Shown here piece by piece: positions 35,009 to 45,182 of a stretch of DNA of 57,742 bases; position 1 is the first letter of the stretch, and each line of letters opens with the position of its first letter. The stretch spans positions 22,518 through 80,259 of the forward strand of contig NZ_KE384165.1 of NCBI RefSeq assembly GCF_000424325.1, written 5' to 3'. Below the pieces are notes generated by a model. It worked only from the letters and a program-made list of their open reading frames with translations, ran no database searches and was not told the origin of the DNA. The position numbers and the translations under genes were made by a program. Origin of the DNA: [Clostridium] clostridioforme AGR2157 (GTDB taxonomy: Bacteria > Bacillota > Clostridia > Lachnospirales > Lachnospiraceae).

Positions 35009-35995
35009 TTACTTCCAGGCCGGCGTATCCGCCGGAGCATCCAAAAGCTCCCTCAGCTGGTCATCCAGCCGCAGAAGAGAGATGGAGAATCCCTGCATCT
35101 CGATGGAAGTCATGTACTCTCCCACAAAGGTCTTATAAACCTTGATTCCCTTTTCAGCCAACACATCCGAAACCCTGTTATTGATGATAAAAAGCTCCAT
35201 GAGAGGCGTTGCACCTGCTCCGTTGATCATCACAGCTACCTCGCGGCCCTCATAGTCAATGTCTCCCAGTATCTGTGCCAGAAGCATATCCGCCACCTGG
35301 TCCGCAGTCTTCATGGACTCCCTGTGGGTTCCCGGCTCACCATGGATCCCGATTCCCACTTCCATCTCATCATCTGACAGTTCGAATCCCGGCTTGCCTG
35401 CCGCGGGAACCGTACATGGTGCAATGGCTGCTCCCATGGTCCGCACATTGTCGATTACCTTCTGCGCCACTGCATGGACCTCAGCCAAGGAAGCGCCTGT
35501 CTCTGCCATGGCGCCTGCGATCTTATGTACAAACACGGTTCCGGCCACACCTCTGCGTCCCACTGTGTACAGACTGTCCTTCACCGCCACGTCGTCATTG
35601 GTCACCACATACTTCACGGTAATGCCTTCCATCTCAGCCATCTCAGCGGCCATCTCAAAATTCATCACATCGCCGGTATAGTTCTTGACTACCATGAGCA
35701 CGCCTGCATCCGTGGCAATGGCCTTGATTCCCTCATAAATCTGGTCCGGGGTAGGGGATGTGAACACTGCGCCGGCCACAGCCGCATCCAGCATGCCGCA
35801 TCCCACATATCCGCCGTGAGCCGGTTCATGCCCGCTTCCTCCTCCGCTGATCAGGGCCACCTTTCCTTCCTTCTTATTGGCTCTGACCACCACATTGCCG
35901 CAGTCCAGCTTTCTCAGATAACCCGGATACGCCTTAACCATACCCTGTATCATCTGATCCTCTACCAGCGCCACATCGTTGATAAATTTCTTCAT
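35009..35995 (-). CDS. dhaK: Dihydroxyacetone kinase substrate-binding subunit DhaK
   Basis: Binds dihydroxyacetone covalently through a histidine; 328 residues. Motifs are LISGGGSGHEPAHGGYVG at the N-terminus, VVKNYTGDVMNFEMAAEMAE, and VGIGIHGEPGTHRESMKTAD, which carries the active His. It is 53 bases before dhaL and follows the Cys-repeat peptide gene. Confidence 0.95.
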   Translation of the reverse strand: MKKFINDVALVEDQMIQGMVKAYPGYLRKLDCGNVVVRANKKEGKVALISGGGSGHEPAHGGYVGCGMLDAAVAGAVFTSPTPDQIYEGIKAIATDAGVLMVVKNYTGDVMNFEMAAEMAEMEGITVKYVVTNDDVAVKDSLYTVGRRGVAGTVFVHKIAGAMAETGASLAEVHAVAQKVIDNVRTMGAAIAPCTVPAAGKPGFELSDDEMEVGIGIHGEPGTHRESMKTADQVADMLLAQILGDIDYEGREVAVMINGAGATPLMELFIINNRVSDVLAEKGIKVYKTFVGEYMTSIEMQGFSISLLRLDDQLRELLDAPADTPAWK

Positions 35996-36047
35996 ATTGC
36001 GTAAACCCCCTTCTATTTAATAGGCTGCACCAAATGCGGGTATCCTG

Positions 36048-36239
36048 TTACTCGCCCAGACAGTTCATGTCGTTAAGTCCGCAGGTCTTGTCCCCGTCCT
36101 CCTCAACACAGTTCATGTCGTTAAGTCCGCAGGTCTTATCCTCCTTCCCTTCCAGGCAGTTCATGTCATTGAGTCCGCAGGTCTTATCCTCTTCCCCGGT
36201 AATTCCGTTCATGTTATTGATGTCCAGTTTCTTCTCCAT
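36048..36239 (-). CDS. Small acidic Cys-repeat protein, unrecognised family
   Basis: A gene of 63 codons with an excellent ribosome site (GGAGGGC five bases before the ATG at 36239). It encodes four tandem units of about 16 residues. Three contain DKTCGLNDMNC (C-x6-C), joined by short acidic links; the first unit is degenerate (KLDINNMNG) and lacks Cys. The DNA of the units is almost identical too, so they arose by recent duplication. There is no signal peptide or membrane segment. It lies inside the glycerol operon between DUF1667 and dhaK. A metal or cluster carrier, a redox peptide, or a multi-core modified peptide are all possible; no maturation enzyme is nearby. I do not recognise the family. 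Confidence 0.8.
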   Translation of the reverse strand: MEKKLDINNMNGITGEEDKTCGLNDMNCLEGKEDKTCGLNDMNCVEEDGDKTCGLNDMNCLGE

Positions 36240-36408
36240 TTAGAGCCCTCCTTCTTCTTCGGACGGCGCCCCATTCTGCCGGTCCGCCATCCATCAAACT
36301 ACAGTAAGCCGGCCGCCGCCTTATGGCAGCTGCCGACTGACCGGCGCGCCCCTGCTGATTCAGATGGAAACCATATTTCTGTCCCATCTCTCAGCCAGGA
36401 GCACACGA

Positions 36409-36768
36409 CTATAGTACTTCCTTGGTGGCCACTATATCAACTCCCGTGCCGGCCACGTCTGCCACGACCACATCTCCGATGTGGATGGGAGCCTTGACGG
36501 TTACGCCCTTTAAGGCCTTTACACACTGGAATATCTTATCCTTGGGTATATCTTCCCTGGTCTTGACAGATACCATGTCAGCCCGTCCGCCTTCCACCCT
36601 CACAGTGGAGGTGACGATTCGGGTCGGATTGGTCACTTCCTTGCGCGCATATGTCTCGCCCTTCTTGCATGTGTACCCTGTGATGGTCTTGATTTCCCCG
36701 TTTTCCAGTTCAACGGTCAGAGGACACCCCATAGGACAACCGATACAGATAAGTTCTCTCTTTTCCAT
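36409..36768 (-). CDS. DUF1667-domain protein of the glycerol-3-phosphate oxidation cluster
   Basis: Length of 119 residues. N-terminal cysteines in LICIGCPMGCPLTVELENG and TCKKGETYA suggest a metal or Fe-S site. The C-terminal half has RVEGGRADMVSVKTREDIPK. DUF1667 genes commonly follow glpA and a GlpB-like FAD protein in Firmicutes, and this one does so with a three-base gap, so it is likely the small third subunit, in place of GlpC. Confidence 0.9.
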   Translation of the reverse strand: MEKRELICIGCPMGCPLTVELENGEIKTITGYTCKKGETYARKEVTNPTRIVTSTVRVEGGRADMVSVKTREDIPKDKIFQCVKALKGVTVKAPIHIGDVVVADVAGTGVDIVATKEVL

Positions 36769-36771
36769 GGT

Positions 36772-38037
36772 CTATGCCTCCTCTACCTTTATTGTAATCT
36801 TCTTAATACCGGGATGCAACATCAATTTTTCCTTCTGGAGCTTTATCTCCTCCATCTCTCCCGGCGCCATGACCGGACGTTTCCTGTGCATTACCTGCTC
36901 ATCATCAAAGTATACGCCGATGTAGCAGTTTTTATAAACATTTCCAACACGGAAACGTACGATTTGTGTATCCTCCATGCGGTCCGGATGGATGGTGCAG
37001 GGAACCGTATAGCGTACCCCGTCCACGGCTCTTAACTCAATCTCCTGTCCTGACCCGGAGCGCCTGCCGTCCTTCACATATCTGGCTGCGTTCTTACCCG
37101 CTGCCGCTGCCTCCTCTGATACGAAATCCACCAAATCATGAACATGGAGCACGTTGCCGCAGGCAAATACGCCTTCGATATTGGTTTCCAGGCTTTCGTT
37201 CACCACCGGCCCTGATGTGACACGGTTCAATTCCACGCCCATTCCGTTAGACAGCTCATTCTCAGGAATCAGTCCCACGGAGAGAAGCAGAGTGTCACAG
37301 GTATAATCCTCCTCGGTTCCCGGTATAGGCTTACCCTTCTCATCCACAGCAGCCAGGGTGATTCCCTCCAGCCGCTCCTTTCCCCGTATGTCAACCACGG
37401 TATGGCTCAGCTTCAGCGGTATGCCGTAATCATCCAGACACTGTACGATATTACGTTTCAGTCCTCCGGAATAAGGCATCAGCTCTGCCACCACCTTCAC
37501 CTTGGCGCCCTCTAATGTCATACGCCTGGCCATGATAAGGCCGATGTCGCCGGATCCCAGGATAACCACTTCCCGCCCCGGCATGAAGCCCTCCATGTTC
37601 ACCAGACGCTGGGCCGTACCCGCGCAGTAGATGCCCGCCGGCCGGTAGCCCGGTATGTTGAGCGCCCCTCTGGAACGCTCCCTGCATCCCATGGCCAGTA
37701 TGACAGCCTTGGCCTGTATCTCAAACAGTCCCTCTACCCTGTTCATGGCTGTGACCACCTTGTCATGGCTGATATCCATAACCATGGTGTTTAACTTATA
37801 TTCTATATTCCTCTCATACACCTGTTTTTCAAACCTGGCAGCGTACTCCGGGCCTGTCAGCTCCTCCTTGAATGTATGGAGGCCGAATCCATTGTGGATG
37901 CACTGGTTTAATATGCCTCCCAGTTCCTTATCGCGTTCCAGGATCAGGATGCTCTCTATCCCGTTATCCCTGGCCGCTACAGCTGCAGCGAGACCCGCAG
38001 GACCGCCCCCGATTATGACAATATCATATTCCCTCAT
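36772..38037 (-). CDS. FAD-dependent oxidoreductase, GlpB-like partner of GlpA
   Basis: NAD(P)/FAD oxidoreductase of 421 residues. The FAD site IVIIGGGPAGLAAAVAARD opens it; the second nucleotide site is VVILGSGDIGLIMARRM, and the C-terminal FAD motif is NIEGVFACGNVLHVHDLVD. LGGILNQCIHNGFGLHTF near residue 45 contains a conserved Cys. It lies between glpA (17-base gap) and DUF1667. The trio most likely passes electrons from glycerol-3-phosphate to NAD or another carrier (inference). Confidence 0.9.
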   Translation of the reverse strand: MREYDIVIIGGGPAGLAAAVAARDNGIESILILERDKELGGILNQCIHNGFGLHTFKEELTGPEYAARFEKQVYERNIEYKLNTMVMDISHDKVVTAMNRVEGLFEIQAKAVILAMGCRERSRGALNIPGYRPAGIYCAGTAQRLVNMEGFMPGREVVILGSGDIGLIMARRMTLEGAKVKVVAELMPYSGGLKRNIVQCLDDYGIPLKLSHTVVDIRGKERLEGITLAAVDEKGKPIPGTEEDYTCDTLLLSVGLIPENELSNGMGVELNRVTSGPVVNESLETNIEGVFACGNVLHVHDLVDFVSEEAAAAGKNAARYVKDGRRSGSGQEIELRAVDGVRYTVPCTIHPDRMEDTQIVRFRVGNVYKNCYIGVYFDDEQVMHRKRPVMAPGEMEEIKLQKEKLMLHPGIKKITIKVEEA

Positions 38038-38054
38038 CTTGCGCGCGCCCCTTT

Positions 38055-39494
38055 CTATATTCTGTCCTTATTAGTTCCCACTACAAGCTTCGAATCCCCG
38101 CCGGCCTTTGTAATCTCCGTCATGGGAAGTCCCAGCTCACGGTGAAGCAGTTCCATGGACCTGGGGGTGCAGAACCCTGCCTGGCAGCGGCCCATTCCCG
38201 CCCTGGTCCTGCGCTTGATGCCGTCCAGGGAACGCGCCCCCAGGGGCCTGTGGATGGCATCCAGGATTTCTCCCTCCGTGACCATCTCGCAGCGGCAGAT
38301 GATATTGCCGTAAGCAGGATTCTGCTTGATCAGCTCTGCCTGCTCCTCTTTTGTAAGTGTATCCGGGTCCAGAATTCCCTTGCGGCTGCCGTTAAACTGC
38401 GGATTGGGCTCCAGTCCCAGCCTTTCCTTAAGGATTCCCGCCACCATTCTTCCAATGGCAGGACAGCTGGTAAGACCCGGAGACTCAATTCCCGCGCAGT
38501 CTACGAATCCAGACGCGTCCTCCAGCTCCTTTATGATGAACTCATGGTGATCCTCATGGGCCCTGAGTCCCGCAAAGGATGTGATGACCTGACGCATGGG
38601 AAGGTCCTTTACATTCATCCCTGCTTTTGCAATCAATTCGTCCAGTCCCTCCCTGGTGGTAGCCGTGGCCTCCTTATCCTCAATATCAATAGCCGTGGGC
38701 CCTACAATCAGGTTGCCATGGACCGTAGGGGAGACCAGGACGCCTTTTCCATACTTTCCCGGAAGGGCGAATATGGTGCGGCTCACATGATTTCCGGCGC
38801 TCTTATCCAGCAGGCAGTAGTCTCCCCTTCTGGGGGTTATGTGTATCTTTGTCCCGCTGACCATGTTGTGGAACTTGTCGGCATGGACTCCTGCCGCATT
38901 GACCACATAGCGGGTCTCATACACGCCCTGGTTTGTTTCCAGCGCCCATCCGCCCTCTATCCTGCGGATATCCGTCACCTCAGTGTTAAATTTAAAGTCC
39001 ACGCCGTTGGTATAGGCATTTTCCGCCAACGCAATGTTTAGATTAAAGGGACATACGATGCCTGCCGTAGGTGCATAGAGAACACCTGCCACCTCATCTG
39101 CCAGATTGGGCTCCATTTCTTTTATTCTTGCCTTATCCGTGATGATTTCCAAATCCTTTACACCGTTCTTAACCCCCCGCTCATACAGAGCTTTCAGGTC
39201 CGGCAGAGACTCCTCATCCAGACATACCACAAAGGAACCGCAGGGATTAAAGGGAAAATCCAGCTCCTTTGCCAGTTCAGGCATGATCTGGTTTCCTTCC
39301 ACATTCAGCCTGGCCATAAGCGAGCCTTCCGCCGCGTCATATCCGGCATGGACAATGGCACTGTTAGCCTTGGAAGTACCGCAGCACACATCCTCCTCCC
39401 GTTCCAGGACACAGGCATTCACCTTATACCGTGACAGCTCCCTGGCAGATGCAGCGCCGGACACGCCGGCCCCGATTATTATTACGTCATACAT
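38055..39494 (-). CDS. glpA: Anaerobic-type glycerol-3-phosphate dehydrogenase with C-terminal [2Fe-2S] domain
   Basis: Oxidises glycerol-3-phosphate to dihydroxyacetone phosphate. The DAO-type FAD domain begins DVIIIGAGVSGAASARELSR, and the domain spans about 1-370. The C-terminal BFD-like domain has the cysteines of IICRCEMVTEGEILDAI and AGMGRCQAGFC, which bind a [2Fe-2S] cluster. The ATG at 39494 has GGAAGG. It follows glpF across a terminator hairpin and leads the GlpB-like and DUF1667 genes. Confidence 0.92.
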   Translation of the reverse strand: MYDVIIIGAGVSGAASARELSRYKVNACVLEREEDVCCGTSKANSAIVHAGYDAAEGSLMARLNVEGNQIMPELAKELDFPFNPCGSFVVCLDEESLPDLKALYERGVKNGVKDLEIITDKARIKEMEPNLADEVAGVLYAPTAGIVCPFNLNIALAENAYTNGVDFKFNTEVTDIRRIEGGWALETNQGVYETRYVVNAAGVHADKFHNMVSGTKIHITPRRGDYCLLDKSAGNHVSRTIFALPGKYGKGVLVSPTVHGNLIVGPTAIDIEDKEATATTREGLDELIAKAGMNVKDLPMRQVITSFAGLRAHEDHHEFIIKELEDASGFVDCAGIESPGLTSCPAIGRMVAGILKERLGLEPNPQFNGSRKGILDPDTLTKEEQAELIKQNPAYGNIICRCEMVTEGEILDAIHRPLGARSLDGIKRRTRAGMGRCQAGFCTPRSMELLHRELGLPMTEITKAGGDSKLVVGTNKDRI

Positions 39495-39648
39495 ATGTTT
39501 TGTTCCCTTCCTTCTTTTTTTGTGAAAATACCGAATCCTCCCGGCATCTTCCTGCCGCCGCCCTCACCGGGCCGGTCTTTATTTTAAAACCGCCGGCCCG
39601 GTTTAAAAACAGCCAGCCCGGGCGGCCAACATTCAGCCCCGAAGGGTT

Positions 39649-39695
39649 AAAAAAAAGCGGAGCAAACAAGGCGTGTTTCCACACCCATTTGCTCC
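39649..39695 (-). terminator. Terminator hairpin between glpF and glpA
   Basis: Arms GGAGCAAA (minus strand, 39688-39695) and TTTGCTCC (39659-39666), with an inner GTGTGGAAACACG hairpin, are followed by eight T. It lies 41 bases after the glpF stop and about 155 bases before glpA. It may end part of the glpPKF transcripts, or serve as a second GlpP-controlled terminator for glpA. Confidence 0.82.
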
Positions 39696-39736
39696 ACTCT
39701 GTTCTCACGCAATCAATATTCTGTTAATACTATATG

Positions 39737-40450
39737 TTACATCCACGGAATTGCCTGATACAATAACACTGCCGCTACTGCGCCCACAACCGGTCCGATG
39801 ATGACAACCGGCGCATAGCCCCAGTTGGAATCGCCTTTACCCTTAATTGGCAGGACAGCATGTGCAAGACGTGGTCCAAGGTCACGTGCAGGATTGATGG
39901 CATAACCGGTCAGACCCCCCAGAGACATACCGATTGATACGATGATTCCGAATACAAGCAGTTTATCCACGCCTGGAGCAATGCCGGATACCTGGCCGAT
40001 GCCTTTGATTGCAAATACAAGTACGAATGTGCCAACTACCTCGCTTAAAATGTTGCGTCCCATGTTAGGAACGGATGGTCCTGTACAGAAGGTTCCCAGC
40101 TTGGTTGCCTCTGACTCGGTTGCGTCATACTGGTCCTTGAACAGAAGGTACACAATGACAGCGCCCACAAAAGCACCTGCGAACTGTGCAACAATGTATC
40201 CGGGAACAAGTCCCCATGCCATGCTTCCATCCACTGCCAGGGCAATGGTAAGTGCCGGATTGAAATGCGCGCCGGATGCGGCGCCGAAGATGAACGCTGG
40301 CAGCATAACCGCAAAGCCCCATGCAAAGGTAATCTGGATGGAACCAGCCCCCTTCATGCCTGATTTATTGAGCGTCACGTTTGCTACAACGCCGTCACCT
40401 AAGATGATCAGTATCATGGTCCCCAAAAACTCTGCAATATATGGTAACAT
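39737..40450 (-). CDS. glpF: Glycerol uptake facilitator (aquaglyceroporin)
   Basis: Channel of 237 residues with six spans. The two NPA boxes are SGAHFNPALTIALAV and YAINPARDLGPRLAH; the Asp after the second NPAR marks the glycerol-conducting type rather than a water-only channel. It is the third gene of glpP-glpK-glpF. Confidence 0.95.
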   Translation of the reverse strand: MLPYIAEFLGTMILIILGDGVVANVTLNKSGMKGAGSIQITFAWGFAVMLPAFIFGAASGAHFNPALTIALAVDGSMAWGLVPGYIVAQFAGAFVGAVIVYLLFKDQYDATESEATKLGTFCTGPSVPNMGRNILSEVVGTFVLVFAIKGIGQVSGIAPGVDKLLVFGIIVSIGMSLGGLTGYAINPARDLGPRLAHAVLPIKGKGDSNWGYAPVVIIGPVVGAVAAVLLYQAIPWM

Positions 40451-40555
40451 ATAATAACCCCCTTATCTGTATGGCATGGCCCCGGCCCCGGTGCCAAAGA
40501 GGCGCCGGACGCCGGGCAGCCTTGCCGAATCACACTGTTTCATACCCATATCTGA

Positions 40556-42722
<2,167 letters not shown>

Positions 42723-42752
42723 CGGTATCCCCCCTCACATAATTTCACCACT

Positions 42753-42801
42753 AAAAAGAGCATAGTTTTAAATCAACATTTCTGTCGTTTCACTATGCTC
42801 T
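42753..42801 (-). terminator. Leader terminator upstream of glpP (probable GlpP target)
   Basis: Arms AGAGCATAGT (minus strand, 42792-42801) and ACTATGCTCT (42757-42766) with a 25-base loop, followed by TTTTT. It lies between a good promoter (42844-42872) and the glpP ATG at 42722, where only an attenuator makes sense. Confidence 0.78.
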
Positions 42802-42843
42802 CATCATCTCAGCAACTTTATTCGCCTGTTTTCATCTGTTTCC

Positions 42844-42872
42844 AATATAGCACATTGCACATACAAATTCAA
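42844..42872 (-). promoter_or_regulatory. Promoter of the glpPKF operon
   Basis: TTGAAT (42867-42872) and TATATT (42844-42849) on the minus strand, 17-bp spacer. Transcription would begin near 42837, about 35 bases before the leader terminator. Confidence 0.68.
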
Positions 42873-42978
42873 TAGAGGATTTTCTTTTCTTGCATAATAT
42901 ACAATTTCTAATCAATTTGAGCACTTTTTTCATTAATATTCAACAACTTTTCAACACTGTTTTACCATTTTTTAGTTA

Positions 42979-43644
42979 TTATTTTAACAAAGTGACGATT
43001 TCATCTATGGTCTTGCTCCCCATCACAATCCTGCTGTCATTTATGATCATCATAGGCACCCGTTTAATATCATATTTGGCCACCAGGTCATCGTAAAGGG
43101 CCGCGTCAATCATCTCAGCCTCAATATTCGGATTCAGGAACGCAATCTGCTGGCAGGCTGTCACTACCAAAGGACAGTGATGGCACGCAAGGGACACGCA
43201 TATCTTTATATTCGTCCTCTTATCCAGCCGCTCAATCTTCTTTCTGGTACCCTTTGGCACCTCCTGTCCCGGCCCTGCCAGGTTATAGACAGCCAGCACA
43301 AAGGAGTTGATTTCCCTGCCTCCGGGCACCCCGTGAAAAGCAGCCCGCCCATAGGCCCCGTCCTTATACAGTCCTGTTACCGGCAGCCACGCCGTATTCA
43401 GTTCCAGCACCTGGTCCGCCTCATCCGGCCCGTATAACTCCAGCTCCAGGTTAGGGCTTACAGAAACGATTGCCCTGAGAAAGGAGGCCATCTCCCTGTC
43501 CTTTTCCCCGGACAGGTCCACCACAGCCCTGATTGTCACCCTTTTCTCCATCCTGCCAAAGATACCGGCCAGCTGCTCCTTAAGTCCCTGGTCCACCAGG
43601 CTGCTTTCTCCTGGAATCGTATTCAAATCAATCGTAACATCCAC
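42979..43644 (-). CDS. Stand-alone AhpF N-terminal-like double-thioredoxin-fold protein
   Basis: Length of 221 residues, matching only the N-terminal part of AhpF (two fused thioredoxin folds). The redox motif is CHHC in NIKICVSLACHHCPLVVTAC, and RVPMMIINDSRIVMGSKTID closes the second fold. The FAD/NADH domains of AhpF are absent. It follows ahpC by 4 bases, so it probably reduces AhpC, taking electrons from thioredoxin reductase or another flavoprotein (inference). Confidence 0.87.
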   Translation of the reverse strand: MDVTIDLNTIPGESSLVDQGLKEQLAGIFGRMEKRVTIRAVVDLSGEKDREMASFLRAIVSVSPNLELELYGPDEADQVLELNTAWLPVTGLYKDGAYGRAAFHGVPGGREINSFVLAVYNLAGPGQEVPKGTRKKIERLDKRTNIKICVSLACHHCPLVVTACQQIAFLNPNIEAEMIDAALYDDLVAKYDIKRVPMMIINDSRIVMGSKTIDEIVTLLK

Positions 43645-43648
43645 CTCC

Positions 43649-44215
43649 CTACAGCATTCCCACCAAATCCAGGCTGGGTGTCAGCGTCTCTTCTCCCGGC
43701 TTCCACTTTGCAGGACACACCTGGTCTCCATGTTCCTCCACGAACTGGGCGGCCTGAACCTTGCGCAGCAGCTCCCGGGCATTCCGGCCGATTCCCATGT
43801 CATGAATCTCATATGCCTTAATCCTGCCTTCCGGATTCAGGATAAAGGTACCCCGAAATGCCTGGCCTTCCTCCTCGTCCAGCACGCCGAACTCTCTGGC
43901 AAGCTTCCCGGCCGGATCTCCCAGCATGGGATAATGTATCTTTTTGATGGTATCCGAGGCATCCGCCCATGCCTTATGGACAAAATGGGTATCCTCCGAC
44001 ACCGAGTAAATCTCACACCCGGCTTCCTTAAATTCCTCATAAAAATCAGCCAGGTCCCCTAACTCCGTAGGGCACACAAAGGTAAAATCAGCCGGGTAGA
44101 AAAAAAATACAGACCAGTGTCCCAGTGTGTCCTCCCTGGTCACATCCATGAACTTTCCCTGATAAAACGCCTGTACCTTAAATTCCCCGATGGTCCTGTT
44201 AATCAGATTCCCCAT
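43649..44215 (-). CDS. ahpC: Peroxiredoxin AhpC
   Basis: Typical 2-Cys peroxiredoxin of 188 residues. The peroxidatic Cys is in YPADFTFVCPTELGD and the resolving Cys in HGDQVCPAKWKPGEET. IGRNARELLRKVQAAQFVEE is the usual C-terminal segment. The ATG at 44215 has AAAGGAGC. A dyad CTGATATCAG (44282-44291) lies upstream; no clear PerR box was seen. Confidence 0.95.
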   Translation of the reverse strand: MGNLINRTIGEFKVQAFYQGKFMDVTREDTLGHWSVFFFYPADFTFVCPTELGDLADFYEEFKEAGCEIYSVSEDTHFVHKAWADASDTIKKIHYPMLGDPAGKLAREFGVLDEEEGQAFRGTFILNPEGRIKAYEIHDMGIGRNARELLRKVQAAQFVEEHGDQVCPAKWKPGEETLTPSLDLVGML

Positions 44216-44372
44216 AAAAATGCTCCTTTCTCCAATTGTTAAGACAACAACTCCAGTTTCCTCATAAATTAACTGACTTTTCTGATATCAGTTTGATTGT
44301 AGCACAAGTTTTTGGCGAGGACAAGGGGGATGATATGGGGATACGCCGCGGTTGTCACTAAAAACACTCCTG

Positions 44373-45110
44373 TCAGCGCCCCCTGCGCATCTGCCGCACC
44401 AGCATCTTTGTTTCTCTGTCCACACGAAAGGACTCTGTAATCTTCTGGAGCGCTTTATTGTAAGTCCAGTCGTCCAGGCTGATTTGCTTTAGGTATTCCA
44501 TTACCTGGTCCGGGAATTTGATGAAATAGACAGAGACGGCCCAGGCTACGGCCATCTTGGCATAGTAACCTGTATGATGGACGCCGTCCAGCAGTTTTAG
44601 GGCGCGGTCCAGATGGTCCAGGTCTGTGTAATGGGATAACAGCATGACGGTTCCAAAGCGCAGCTTGTATTCCTCGCCGGATTGGAAATAAGGCTGGATG
44701 AACTGCCAGACCTCTTCCTTGTAACGGCCGGTGATTTTAAGGGAGCCGCAGAAAATGTCGCACACTGCCCAGTTATTGATGGCCGGGACGAAGTCGGTTA
44801 TGTATTCCCTGGCCGTATCCCAGTCACGGCAGCCTCCGCAGATACATAGCCCCCATATTATCATTTCATCGTAGAGAACGCCGCCTGTTCCCTGGCCCAT
44901 TTCCTTCCAGGCACACGATACCTCTTTTATGTATTCCTGCCATCCGCTCTTTTTCAGGTCTTTTGCGATTCCACGTAGCACAGGTGTGCGCACTCCCATG
45001 ATGCCGGTGATTCCCGGCAGAAGCCGGCAGTGGAATTCCCGGTACTCCGGGTCTGATGATTCTTCCAGTTTTATTCTTACGGTTTCACGTATGGTTATCT
45101 TCTCAGCCAT
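44373..45110 (-). CDS. AlkD-like DNA alkylation repair (HEAT-repeat) protein
   Basis: Protein of 245 residues made of HEAT-like helices. Matching segments are GVRTPVLRGIAKDLKKSG, NNWAVCDIFCGSLKITGRY, AVAWAVSVYFIKFPDQVMEY and WTYNKALQKITESFRVDRE. AlkD proteins remove positively charged alkylated bases. The start has GGAG at 6 bases. It lies upstream of ahpC but with its own spacing. Confidence 0.88.
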   Translation of the reverse strand: MAEKITIRETVRIKLEESSDPEYREFHCRLLPGITGIMGVRTPVLRGIAKDLKKSGWQEYIKEVSCAWKEMGQGTGGVLYDEMIIWGLCICGGCRDWDTAREYITDFVPAINNWAVCDIFCGSLKITGRYKEEVWQFIQPYFQSGEEYKLRFGTVMLLSHYTDLDHLDRALKLLDGVHHTGYYAKMAVAWAVSVYFIKFPDQVMEYLKQISLDDWTYNKALQKITESFRVDRETKMLVRQMRRGR

Positions 45111-45182
45111 TTTAATCTCCCGGTTTAAATGACAATGCTCCGCTGGGTTAAAGCGTGTTTTAGCCCTGCTTTCCGACGCGCT

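Noticed and set aside
36048-36239. Cys-repeat gene as a modified-peptide (RiPP) precursor with its own cluster
   Set aside because: No radical SAM maturase, YcaO, lanthionine synthetase, peptidase or exporter is near; kept only as an open option.
36048-36239. The 48-bp repeats as a CRISPR array
   Set aside because: Repeats are contiguous, coding, and have no spacers; no cas genes are in the window.
38085-38105. TTCGAATCC-like T-loop suggesting a tRNA
   Set aside because: It lies inside the glpA coding end and has no cloverleaf around it.
38142-39041. Plus-strand open frame of 299 codons antisense to glpA
   Set aside because: A shadow of glpA with no start signal.
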